64,000 bases of DNA from Cercospora beticola (taxonomy: Eukaryota > Ascomycota > Dothideomycetes > Mycosphaerellales > Mycosphaerellaceae): assembly GCF_033473495.1 (NCBI RefSeq), contig NC_088940.1, positions 2,914,001 through 2,978,000 on the forward strand, read 5' to 3'. The position numbers and the translations under genes were made by a program. The notes under the pieces were generated by a model. The model worked only from the letters and a program-made list of their open reading frames with translations. It did no database searches and was not told the DNA's origin. Within the stretch, counting starts at the first letter, position 1, and the number at the start of each line of letters is the position of its first letter. Shown here piece after piece: positions 11,395-21,610 of the stretch.

Positions 11395-12303
11395 ATGGTG
11401 AAGCCACACAGGTTCCAGGGAGCGTCGGAGAGTCAGAGTTCAGCGGGCCAGGCCCGCAAGGAGGATAGGCGACACCATAAGCGTGAGCATGATACCGCTA
11501 CTGACGACCCGCATTTCGTCCCAGCGGGGAACGCACGCAAAACCAGAGAGTTCTTCCCATCATACGGCTGGCGGGAGCGACATTACACTATGAAGAGCCT
11601 CAAGAATTTCTTGGACATCGTGTTTCGGAGGAAGCAGACCATGACACCAGAAGACTGGGACCCGGCAGAGATGGCGGTCAAGCGCACACGACTGAACGCC
11701 TTGTTCAGTCGCTCTGATGCCCTAGACTGGGGAGAGTGGGGCAACATGGCTCTCTTCTTCACTTGGGCTGTTAAGGGGATGTATGCTCCGAGTGAACTCG
11801 TCAACAAGTTGGATATCACTACCCAGGAGGAAGAAGTTGCTGGCAAACACTACTCCATTGAACGCGCCGCTTATTCCAGGCCAATAGCAGAATGGAACGA
11901 GGAATCTGCCCTAGACCCGGACAACGAGGACGAAGCAACGGCGTGCAGCTGTTCGCCAGCAACTGCTTCACACCCCGCTTCGAATGACAACAACTCCGAC
12001 TCCGAAACTGATTTAAGGAGCTCTGACTCTAAGGAGTCACATACACTCCGTGTGGAATATGAGGAGATTCATGGCAACGATTATGCTAATGACGGCACTG
12101 CTTCTGGCGCAACTCCACATCCGTCTCAAGGTGAGGCTCACCGATGGATGTCTGACAACAGAGTATGCAGAATGTCAGATGAGAACCGTGCTATCTTCGC
12201 TGAGCGAAAATTCAGGGAGCAACCAGCATTCTCTGAGATCTCAGACCTGAGTGAGATCCCGCCTCACATTCATTGGTCCAGGAAGAGTGGAGCGAGTGCT
12301 TAG
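11395..12303 (+). CDS. Orphan protein, N-terminal part, possibly continuous with the downstream frame
   Basis: From the ATG at 11395 (context CGCCAGCATGG) a 302-codon frame runs to a TAG at 12301. The product is very hydrophilic: a Lys/Arg/His-rich start, a possible helical central part (residues ~55-165), then an acidic, Ser/Asp-rich low-complexity region. The last ~45 codons (from MSDENRAIFAERKF) are repeated 507 bp downstream, where the matching peptide is MSEEDRKLFAQRSF. After this point homology to the downstream copy continues in another frame, so this may be the 5' part of a longer gene interrupted by frame changes. I do not recognise the family. Confidence 0.4.
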   Translation: MVKPHRFQGASESQSSAGQARKEDRRHHKREHDTATDDPHFVPAGNARKTREFFPSYGWRERHYTMKSLKNFLDIVFRRKQTMTPEDWDPAEMAVKRTRLNALFSRSDALDWGEWGNMALFFTWAVKGMYAPSELVNKLDITTQEEEVAGKHYSIERAAYSRPIAEWNEESALDPDNEDEATACSCSPATASHPASNDNNSDSETDLRSSDSKESHTLRVEYEEIHGNDYANDGTASGATPHPSQGEAHRWMSDNRVCRMSDENRAIFAERKFREQPAFSEISDLSEIPPHIHWSRKSGASA

Positions 12304-13186
12304 ATCAAGCTATTAGCATCGGGAACGCGGTTGGTCTTGATGACGACAATGTCCCAGAACTCCCATGCTACGCTGCTTTGATTCTGGACCTACGTTTGAT
12401 CCACACTTGCACTCTGCGGGCCTTTGAGTATTCCTGGATGGCAGGCTACCGCGGCCCTTATGTCGTTCATCAGCTGATGTAAGTCTGGGAAACGTACAGG
12501 ACCATGTGACTCTGCGTTTTGGCGATCGTCTCAATCTCGGCAAGGCCAAATCCAGGTTTAAAGCAGAGGACGACGTTGACTTCTGTTTCGTTTCACCACT
12601 CACGGTTCCTTGTACTGCATGCAAGAAGACACAAGGGCTCTTCCGAGTGCAGTCCGTACTTCAGCTCTAGCTTCGTACATGTCAGAAGAAGATCGCAAGC
12701 TGTTCGCGCAGAGGTCATTCAAAACGGCGCCTACCTTCCACAAGGACTCCGATGTCGATCAAGATCCGCCACCACATTCACTCTTTCAAATGAGCGGGAA
12801 GAGTTTGTCGACGAGGCCATGGGTATTTGGAACGCCATGAGCCTTGACGAAGAGCATGTGCAAGAGCTTCCATTCTACGCTGCACTCATGCGGCATTCTT
12901 CAGACTTCCTCGTTCCATGCACACTCCGTGCTTGGGAATACTCCTGGATATCAGGCTATCACGGACCATGTGGTGTCAGCAAGATGCTCGAGCTCTGGGA
13001 GGGAGTGGATCAGTATGTTACGCTGCCATTCAGATATCGTCTGCTCCCAATCATGGACAAGAGTAAGACAGTGAAACAAGATGTGGACTTCTGCTTCATC
13101 CTTCCACCAACAGTGCTTTGTCCAGAGTGTGGAAAGCCACACTTGCGCTTTAGGGTTGTGTTTATCCTCCAGATCGGTCTGCAGCG
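12172..13186 (+). repeat. Two-copy tandem duplication, 507 bp period
   Basis: Unit 1 (from 12172) and unit 2 (from 12679) align over their whole length. Landmarks MSDENR/MSEEDR, PCYAAL/PFYAAL, CTLRAFEYSW/CTLRAWEYSW and VDFCF/VDFCF lie 507-508 bases apart. Divergence is substantial, so the event is old. Unit 1 has an extra stop after HQLM and further frame changes, while unit 2 stays open, so the upstream copy is decaying. In both units the reading frame changes at the same place, just after the PPH motif. Confidence 0.75.
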
Positions 13187-14507
13187 CCTGACTCAAGACA
13201 AGCTCGACGACATGGCTCGAGACTGGACCCGCAAGGGGAACAAGGACCAGTTCAAAGCCACAGTGTCTCACCTCCAAGGCGACGCACAATACAGACATGT
13301 GCTGCATTACGAGATTGAGAGTGCCAAGCTCAAAACAGAACGAGCGGTTTGCTCCAATAACGGCCGCTGCTCGGCTCATGGAGACACAGCCAGCCAGTGT
13401 CTCTTCCCACAACCGGATCCGAAGACGTCGATTGTCAGCAAAACGGAATCCCTTCGCCCATGTCTCCTGCCCTACAACAAGATCATTTGGCAATACCATG
13501 ATTGCCCTCATCCTGGCTGCAACACACGACTGTGCTGGCCCGAGCTTTACAGTCGCTATGTGTCAAGCCACATCGACAAAGAGGTGTTACCGACCTACCA
13601 ACACAGCGGTCTTTACCGGCCTTGTCCCGGCTGTCCGTTCGGCTTAGCCACTGCATCACTTTCGAAAGGCGCGGAATATATGTGGACCAGCGGTGACGCT
13701 GGGAAGCAGCTACAGGACACGTACAAACACACCGAGTGCCAGCGTTACGTCCATCACGTTGCAAGCTATTTCTTCTTCGAAGACGCAACATGTGCACCTT
13801 GGCGGGGACCTTACTATGTTCAACAAGAGGGAATGGATTCGCTCGCGGAGACTGTCGCCGATGGAACTGTTGGCATGGTGGGCATGCAACCTAAGGATGC
13901 CTTCATATCAGCTTGGCGTCTTCCGGCGGATTGGTATCAGGCCAGTAGCATGTTCTTTCATCGCATCTACACTCCGCTCGACGCCTTGTCATGGGGCTGG
14001 ACCTTGCATTGCCACAACAAGGACATCGCATGGATGATTCGGAAGGGGCATCTTCCAGAGAATAAGCGCGACCTCGACAAACTGTGCAGGGACAAGATGA
14101 AGATGTACACGAGAGCAGAGAGAAGACGAGACCAAATATGGCTCAGTAGAAGGGGCCCGAACAGACAAAATGAGGCGCATCTACATTCCGCTCAACGCCC
14201 TTTCCCGGGGCTGGTCATTGCAGTGTCACAACAAAGCCATCATGCGGCTAGCCAACGAGAAGGATCCTACGCACGCCAACGAAGACCACGAGGGTCGAAG
14301 CCACCAACAGAAGCATTAGAGAGTAGCTCGGTTGGGTGGATGTTCTCTTCCAGCTCGCGCTTCGAGTGTATCGTACACAGCATGTATCTCGTCTTTGCGC
14401 CATTGATCACGGCAATGCAACCTTCGAAGCTCCAAACATGTCAGACCTCTCAGCGACAACGAGAATCATTAAGTCGGGCCATGAATCCAATATGTGCTCC
14501 ATCTTGA
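12819..14507 (+). CDS. Orphan Cys-rich hypothetical protein
   Basis: A frame of 562 codons from the ATG at 12819; the frame is open further 5', so the start is uncertain. The protein has several paired cysteines (CPECGKPH, CPHPGC, CPGCPFG, CSNNGRCSAHG) that suggest zinc binding, plus Trp/Tyr-rich segments such as EYSWISGYHGP and SAWRLPADWYQ. The region to about 14150 looks like real coding sequence. The last ~110 codons are low complexity and lie where a 214 bp duplication has put the original tail sequence in a different frame, so the true C-terminus is doubtful. I do not recognise the family. The N-terminal third is the second copy of the 507 bp duplication. Confidence 0.45.
   Translation: MGIWNAMSLDEEHVQELPFYAALMRHSSDFLVPCTLRAWEYSWISGYHGPCGVSKMLELWEGVDQYVTLPFRYRLLPIMDKSKTVKQDVDFCFILPPTVLCPECGKPHLRFRVVFILQIGLQRLTQDKLDDMARDWTRKGNKDQFKATVSHLQGDAQYRHVLHYEIESAKLKTERAVCSNNGRCSAHGDTASQCLFPQPDPKTSIVSKTESLRPCLLPYNKIIWQYHDCPHPGCNTRLCWPELYSRYVSSHIDKEVLPTYQHSGLYRPCPGCPFGLATASLSKGAEYMWTSGDAGKQLQDTYKHTECQRYVHHVASYFFFEDATCAPWRGPYYVQQEGMDSLAETVADGTVGMVGMQPKDAFISAWRLPADWYQASSMFFHRIYTPLDALSWGWTLHCHNKDIAWMIRKGHLPENKRDLDKLCRDKMKMYTRAERRRDQIWLSRRGPNRQNEAHLHSAQRPFPGLVIAVSQQSHHAASQREGSYARQRRPRGSKPPTEALESSSVGWMFSSSSRFECIVHSMYLVFAPLITAMQPSKLQTCQTSQRQRESLSRAMNPICAPS
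13962..14260 (+). repeat. Partial tandem duplication, ~214 bp period
   Basis: The segment starting at 13962 (RIYTPLDALSWGW...CHNKDIAWM) recurs at 14176 as RIYIPLNALSRGW...CHNKAIMRL, in a different frame from the main one. The second copy is therefore not read by the long frame and looks like a decayed duplicate of the gene's 3' end. Confidence 0.65.
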
Positions 14508-14745
14508 CGTTAATCATGCCCGGTCAATGCACTCCGCTCAGTCATGCTCTCCTCATCGCGAGGGGCCACGAAGTCAATATATGCGCCATCTTGATGTTCG
14601 ATCATGCCAGGTCAATGCACTCCGCACAGTCATGCTCTTCCCACCATGACGGGCCCTGAAGTCAATGTATGCCCATCTTGATGTTCGATCATGCCAGGTC
14701 AGCCCACTCTGCCTCATCGGCATGCTCTCCCCATCGCGATGAATG
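14476..14745 (+). repeat. Tandem array, three units of 87-88 bp
   Basis: Units start at 14476, 14563 and 14651 with GGGCCATGAA, GGGCCACGAAG and GGGCCCTGAAG. Each contains a TCTTGATGTTCGATCATGCC-like core and a CATGCTCT box. Similarity between units is high enough to read by eye. The array sits at the 3' end of the orphan gene. Confidence 0.75.
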
Positions 14746-14749
14746 ATAA

Positions 14750-15110
14750 AGCCAGGGCGTGTCTCATCATCATTATAAAGGGGATCGGCGATCTTCTCTT
14801 TACCTCATGCTTATTCCTTTCCCGTCACGATGAGTGATACAGCCAGAGGACGTCTCGTCATAACTGAGGTCGTGCTAGTGAGTCTGCTCTCGACCTCGCG
14901 CGTATCTTCTTCCTACCTCAATCAGCATCAAAGCCAGGGCGTTCCCCATCGAAACCACGGTCGTGCTAGGCAGTATTTTTCCCTCCTCGTGTCTAGTCTG
15001 CTTCTCATTGCTGTGAATGCTGAAGCCTGGGCGTGTTCCATGAGAATCGCAATTGTACTAGGTGCACAACAAGCGTGGAAGATGTCGAAGCCAAGGGAAG
15101 GCGAGGGTAT
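14750..15110 (+). repeat. Tandem array, four units of 91-92 bp
   Basis: Units start at 14750, 14841, 14932 and 15024 with AGCCAGGGCGTG, AGCCAGAGGACG, AGCCAGGGCGTT and AGCCTGGGCGTG. A shared GTCGTGCTAG-like box lies about 30 bases into units 2-4 (GTTGTGCTAG is approximated by TTGTACTAG in unit 4). Spacing is 91, 91 and 92 bases. Outside these boxes the units are strongly diverged. Confidence 0.6.
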
Positions 15111-17203
15111 CAATGCAAGCAGCATCCTGCTCTACGGCAGGCACGACTCGAGCAAAAATCAAGATCCATCGACACTCTCCAGAAAGCAGTCTTCGTGATG
15201 GGCTGAAGAGGCAAGCACGAGTGCCCCCACTTAACCGGATTCGCTGTCGTATGAGGTTTCCAGCGGGCACTGCGTGTGTTCTCCTGCTGGGTCTCTTCGG
15301 TGGCTCCAGTTGACTTGAAGTATGCGGCGTTGTTGTATCTCCGAAGGTTATAGTTGGTACTGCCAATCGACAGCGAACTGGGGAAAGCTGTTCTGCAATC
15401 CTCGGTCCCCGCCCCTACAGCAAGTTCCGGAGCGGTCGCGAACTTGCAAATGACAGCATTTCTGCTGCGTCTGCCCTCACCTGGTCTTTACCACACTTCT
15501 TGATGGTGTGCGTGTGTGCTCACCACGTGAGATCCGTCCCCATTCGGTCTCCACCCGTCTTTATCACATCTCTGGTTGCACTCTTCGAGACGAGAAGCGC
15601 GGGCATGCCAGACTGAGAAATGCTTGAGCATGTGGTGTTCGTGGAGGGCGCAGCGTGCGGCCAGGACATCTTTCTGATCTTGCAATGTCGTGGAGCCGGT
15701 TTCTCTCAAGTAATGGCTAGGACCACTTGCTCCGCCACGTCTATGGGCATTGCGGGCTAGCGTAGCTTCTCAGCGTCACTTGCTTTCCAAGAAGCATGTC
15801 AAAGCATTGCGGCCAAGAAGTGTGCGGTGTTGCTAGCTCGGCTGCTGCTCCGATGTTTCTCCACTAGTGTAGGGCTCGGAGCCGTAAGCCGACGGTCTTG
15901 GCTTGGCATCGTCTCACGTAACCGGAACTGGTGAAAGTGGCAGCGTCAACAGACAGCCGACAACAACGACGTCGGCACCACGATGCCACCGCTCGGCCCG
16001 TACAGACCAATACCACTGCGAACATCGCGTACTAACGCACTGCGGTCCGCTGGTGCTGGAACTTCGGCCCTCGTTTCCGCCATACTGCAATTGCCGCCTC
16101 ATTGACGATGAAATGCCGACTTTTGAGAGCTCGCCGTGGGCAATTTGCGCCGAAAATCTCTCGAGGCCAGCCTCCTTATTCGGCTATGCTTTTGCGGAGC
16201 CCCAACTACGCCTTATAAGTGCAGCATACGTACCTAGATAGCACTTAAGATTCGGCATCTGGCTGCAACGCACAAGAAGATCGTGACGGAGGCACATAAG
16301 ACGGATCGGATGCTAACATCGGAAGTTGCCACTCTCTGCTACGTCCGGTGGTCTTTAGCATAATCCTCTGTGTCACGAGTCACTTATTGCCGACTAGCGG
16401 GCTGTTATGACTTCGGCCCTCCATCTTTGCTACCAAAGTGGGCCTGGAGAGAAGTTGAGTGGGGTCTGGAGTGAAGCTGGAGCGCGCCTCGATCACGGTG
16501 GAGAAACACGAGGGAACAACGATCCACCCTGTTGCAAAATTCATTTCAACCGGACCACGATATCGTGCGTGAACCAGCGTCACTAGACTGTGATCCACTG
16601 CCTCGGCCGAGGGCTTGAGAGGCTGTACGATGTCGTGAACACCTTCGAAATACCAGCCTACCAATACCAGAGAGGTCTGTCAGAACATCCAAGGACGTCA
16701 CGAAATGGCTCAGTCTTACCCCAAGTATTGGAGAGGCTGCCCGATGGATCGAGAAACTTACTTCGAAGCATTCTCCACATAAGCACAAGCCTCACCTAAG
16801 ATTGAGGCGTGTTCTTAAGGGCCGCGTGCCCTTTTCCGCACCATAGAGGGACCGCCAAGAACATAGAACCTGCAGCTACTTTCCTCTTCTTGGTCAATAC
16901 CCGACAAGTACCATGTGCACTGACCTCCTAGCTCCTCCGCAGCTTCAAGAAAAAACGGCGTGACGACACTGTTGGCCTTCCGCTCCGGTCGACACAACCG
17001 CGAGAGGCATCGTGTCGGCCACGAGGGTTGCATCGTGAGTGGCTCCAGTGGATAGTCTCGAAATGTTGCGATGGCATCGTTGTCGATCTCGAGGCCGATG
17101 AGCGGCCGTGTGAGAGTACTTAACGATGGCCTCTCGTCGTCTCTGCCATTCGAAAGCTGTGAGCTTCAATTGTGCTACTGGAAGTCTAGCATAATCGATC
17201 ATC
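15111..17203. other. Intergenic, upstream of the GH3 gene
   Basis: No gene, RNA or clear repeat recognised in about 2.1 kb. The many short frames on both strands show no domain, no splice-supported continuity and no signal peptide. The last few hundred bases must hold the GH3 promoter. Confidence 0.4.
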
Positions 17204-19872
17204 ATGGTTCGTTCAGAGAAGCTGCGCGCAGCAGCTGCCTTCCTGGCATCTCTTGCTCTGGTCAATGGACAAAACGAGACCACCACCCCAGGTGTCCCAG
17301 CCTGGAACCACGAGGACTACACCACCAGTCCTCCAGTCTACCCATCGCGTAAGCATGGACGCTCCAGCTCCATTTGACTGATGCTGACCGGAGCTTAGCA
17401 AACATCACCGGCATTGGCTGGGAGGAAGCTCTCGAGAAGGCCAAGGAGTGGGTTGCACAGTTGACTACTGAAGAGAAGTCAGCACTCGTTACTGGTACTG
17501 AGGGACCTTGCGTTGGAAACATCGCACCCATTCCTCGTCTTGGCTTCAATGGCCTTTGCCTCCAAGATGGTCCTCTCGCCATACGTCAAGCAGTTTACGC
17601 AAATGTCTATCCCGCAGGTAAGCAACGCCCTTTCGTGCCTGCCTCTATCTATGATACTGATGGCTATTACAGGTCTGACTGTTGGTGCTTCATGGGACAA
17701 GAAACTTGCATATGAGAGAGCTGTACACATAGCAGACGAGTACAGAGAGAAGGGATCTCAGGTCATTCTGGGACCTGTCGCTGGTCCTCTTGGACGAAGT
17801 GGTCTTGGAGGCAGAAACTGGGTAAGACACACAATTGAGAGTGATATGAGAGGAAGCCAAGCTGACAGTGACCTATAGGAAGGTTTCTCAGTCGATCCAT
17901 ACTTGACTGGTATCTTCATGTACGAGACCATCAAGGGACACCAAGACCGAGGTGTTCAAGCTTGCGCAAAGCGTAAGTGAAACCCGTTACGAACTTGCTC
18001 GAAATTGCTAACGCGACTGCAGACTTGGTGGGTAACGAGCAAGAGACTCAGCGTAACCCAACCACGAACGACAACAACATCACCATCGAAGCTATCTCCT
18101 CCAACATCGACGATCGCACGATGCACGAACTCTATCTCTGGCCCTTCCAAGATGCCGTCCATGCTGGTGTGGCATCTTTCATGTGCTCATACAACCGTCT
18201 CAACGCATCTTACGCCTGCCAGAACAGCAAGCTTCTAAATGGCATCCTGAAGGAAGAGCTTGGTTTCCCGGGCTGGGTTGTCTCCGACTGGATGGCAACA
18301 CATGCTGGATACCACGCTGCAGATGCAGGTCTCGACATGAACATGCCCGGCGGTATTGAGTTCCAGGTTTCTCAGCCATCCTTCTGGGGTGCCAACCTCA
18401 CCACTTCGGTCAACAACGGCAGCTTGGCTGCCAGTCGTTTGGACGACATGGCACACCGCATCATGGCACCATATTTCTACTTGGGTCAGGACCAGGACTA
18501 CCCACTTATCGATCCATCTACTCCATCTACTCAACGCACCTGGAACACTAGCCAGTACCGCTACAACTGGACCTACGGTGATGAGGTGGTTGATCTTCGT
18601 AATGCCGAGAGAGTCAAGCACATTCGCGAGCTTGGCTCCGCTGGTTCCGTCCTCCTCAAGAACGTTAACAACACTCTGCCACTCAAGAACCCACAAAACA
18701 TTGGTGTTTTCGGTAACGATGCCGGTGACATTGATGATGGATTGTACTTCGCTCAACTCACCCAAGAGATCGGCTACGAGTTTGGTGTACTTCCTACTGC
18801 GGGAGGGTCTGGTACTGGTCGACACACCTACGTGGTGACCCCACTCGAGGCCATCAAGGCCAAGGCTGGCGAGGGTGCTCTTGTCCAGTACATTCTCAAC
18901 AACACCATCATCGCCGCCGAAGGTGGCTTCGTTCGCGTCCTTCCATCGCCTCCAGATGTCTGCCTCGTCTTCCTCAAGACCTGGGCATCTGAGGCTTACG
19001 ACCGTACCAGCCTGCTCCCTGACTTCAACGGTACTGGTGTTGTTGAGGCTGTTGCCAAGGAGTGTGCTAACACCGTCGTGATCACTCACTCCGCTGGTCT
19101 GAACGTCCTGCCATTCGCTGACCACCCTAACGTCACTGCCATCGTCGCAGCTCACCTTGGTGGACAGGAAGTTGGAAACTCCATCGTCGACCTCCTCTGG
19201 GGTGAGATCAACCCAAGCGGCAAGCTCCCATACACCATCGCCAAGGGCGTGAACGACTACGACTTCGTCCCAATCATCAACTCCACCGAGCTCCTCGAGA
19301 CCGACGACCCCAACGCCTGGCAAGACGACTTCGAAGAGGGTCTTCTCACCGACTACCACCACTTCGACTACTACAACCTCAGCGTCCAATACGAATTCGG
19401 TTTCGGTCTCTCCTACACCACTTTCGAACTCGAGGGCGCAGAAATCACCCCTCTCACCGAAGGCCCAATTGCTGCCCTCCCAGAAGACCTCCCAGTCGCC
19501 GTCGGTGGTAACCCAGCCCTCTGGGAGAAACTCTACTCCGTCAAGACCACCGTCACCAACACCGGCGATATCGCCGGTGCCACTGTTCCTCAACTCTACC
19601 TCGCTCTTCCACAAATCGCCAACTCGGCGATCACTCCTCCACGCGTCCTGCGTGGTTTCGAGAAGGTTCACCTCGAGCCTGGTGAGAGCCAGGAAGTTAC
19701 TTTCGAGCTCAACCGCCGCGACATCTCCCACTGGGATATCTACTCGCAGCAGTGGAAGATCTCGGAAGGAGCGAAGATTGGTGTTGAGGTTGGGCTCTCG
19801 AGCAGGGATATTATTGCTACGGGCGAGTTTACGCCTATTGAGAAGGCTGCGTACAGGCCTCGCAGGGTTTAA
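17204..19872 (+). CDS. Secreted GH3 beta-glucosidase
   Basis: Five exons: 17204-17348, 17399-17617, 17673-17821, 17879-17972 and 18023-19872, with introns of 50, 55, 57, 50 nt that all keep phase, giving 818 residues. Residues 1-23 are a signal peptide. GH3 landmarks follow in order: [12 protein letters not shown], the KHLVGNEQE substrate-binding motif near 202-210, and SDW with catalytic nucleophile Asp291. The (alpha/beta)6 sandwich domain with LLKN and [11 protein letters not shown] comes next, then a C-terminal fibronectin-III-like domain ending in RDISHWD. Length fits fungal cellobiose-cleaving beta-glucosidases (about 800-880). Many N-x-S/T sites suit an extracellular glycoprotein. Exon 5 is strongly biased to C-ending codons, suggesting high expression. 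The bias also opens a long antisense frame, which is not a gene. Confidence 0.95.
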
Positions 19873-20892
19873 GATCTTTGATTTCATGACATTGAGATGA
19901 GAAAACGTGGCTCGACTTGGGGATTTGCGCAGCTTCGTCGGGATTTGCTGCCAGCTCACTTGCATACAGTGAGTTGAGTGTGGCGTCGTTGCATCGCTGC
20001 TGTTGAGTGAGGAGCGAGAATGCCCCCGAGCCAAGGAACGGTCGGGAGGCAAGTCCTTCCGCTCACTCAGCGACAGCAGCCAACGCAACGAACGAACCGA
20101 ACCCTAAATGATGAAAGCATCTCAGAAAAGAGACATAGAATTTAACGAATGAATGTAATGTGATCTTGACGACTACAGAATTGCCTCTCAAATCCCTCGC
20201 ATCCCTTCCATCACCTCTTCATTTCCGTAGAGTCCATTTTTTTTTCGAAGCAGAAGAAAACAATACCTCGCAAAGTGAAGTCTCACATGCAACAATCGCG
20301 TTCCATGTCATTCCTTCTCAACGTTCGTGTGCATCTAAATTGCCTTGGAAAAAAATTACAATGATCGACACGCAGTTGGTCCTTCGCTTCGCTTTTTGGC
20401 TTCTTTCTTTCGTGACCCACTCCTTCGTTTGGCACAATTCGTATAGCCTGCCCGTGCGAACGTCCAAACGACGGTGGCTCCTCACAGTGAAACTTTTGGT
20501 CGCTACCTTCTTCCGCAGTACAGATGCGAGGCCCGACAATCGTGGAAGTGATGGTGCCCTCGGGTGGACTACCCTGGAAAGCGAAGGAGGATATGTAAAA
20601 GTGAACGAACGCCAGTGAAATGACAGTGGTCTGGTCGTCGTAAATTTTCGTCGTGATAATCGTAATACTATAGAGTAGAGTAGAATGCTTCTCGTTCCAC
20701 CCGTCTCGTTCCATTCCAGGTAGTAATAGTAAATTCGTTAGATATTCGTCAAATATGCCTCGCGGCACCCATTCTCGTACACAGATGAAACAAGGAAAAC
20801 AGAAGAGGCAGATGCTGCTCCAATGGAAAACACGCTCGCTCCCAATGATGATATGCTTGGGCTTTTGGTCATGGTCGTCGTGGCCGTCATCT
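19873..20892. other. Intergenic, convergent 3' ends
   Basis: This lies between the stop codons of the GH3 gene and the minus-strand dsRNA-binding-like gene. It should hold both 3' untranslated regions. I see no further gene. Confidence 0.4.
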
Positions 20893-21610
20893 TTACTGCC
20901 ATCCACTCTCTTGCAAGCACCATCCACATCGTCCATAGGCTCGGACCGGTGCTCGTTGGCAGTAGCACATATACCCGTCCGTGGCGGCCTTTGTCCGGCG
21001 AGGTTGCTGTGTGGATGGCTTAGGCACCTGCTGAGTGACTTGTCGGATCTGCTGTTCGAACCCACTTTCGGTGCTGCGAGGACTGTTGCCGCCACTGCTG
21101 GTACCATCCGTGCTCGCAGTATCGTAACTAGCAGCAGAGCCCCTCTTGCCACCTCTTCCAGTGCCAATGGCGACGGGTAAACCCTGTACAGTTTGTCCAG
21201 GTCGTTGGCCAGGTCCCATTCCATCATTGACAGAAAAGTTCCGGCAGATCATGTATCCCTTCTGAGCGGCTCCATCTCGTGCCAGACTTTCCGAAGCGTA
21301 GGGCACTTCGGTGCAGTATTCTCGGTTGTTGACACGGACCTTGCAATGCCAGCCTGAACGGGTGCGGTAAGGCTCGTAGTGAGGCTCGGGCCACTGACGT
21401 CGTTGGCAGACACCTAGAGTGAGGCGTGTTAGTCGACGCTATGGTTTCCATATTGGAAGAGCGCAACAGAAGCCCCTCATGCAGTCGTTGCTGGAAAGAG
21501 GCAGTTGACGAACGACACTTACTCGACAGGTACATGGTGTAGAACATGTTGGCTCCAATCAGGTCGATGAGGTTCTGCGTGGCTGTAGGGAATGTGCTAG
21601 TGTTGACCAA
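20893..21610 (-). CDS. Probable dsRNA-binding-motif-like protein, start unresolved
   Basis: Two exons can be joined on the minus strand: up to 21610 down to 21523, then 21413-20893, across a 109 nt GTAAGT...CTCTAG intron. The joined protein contains W-x-C-K-V-x-V-N-N-R-E-Y, then YASESLARDGAAQKGYMICRNFSVNDG. That resembles the strand plus KxxAxxxAA helix of double-stranded-RNA-binding motifs found in small fungal proteins. A Ser/Gly/Gln-rich tail follows. No ATG lies in frame between 21610 and an upstream TAA near 21635. The start is therefore an internal ATG at 21547, a non-AUG codon, or an unseen upstream exon (an acceptor-like TGCAG is present just upstream). Confidence 0.5.

Noticed and set aside
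18235..20088. 617-codon open frame on the strand opposite the GH3 gene
   Set aside because: It mirrors the C-ending codon bias of a strongly supported GH3 gene, has no domain, and is a typical antisense shadow.
20283..21227. 314-codon minus-strand frame at 20.3-21.2 kb
   Set aside because: It overlaps the dsRNA-binding-like gene in another frame, is low complexity and has no family feature; most of it lies in the 3' region.
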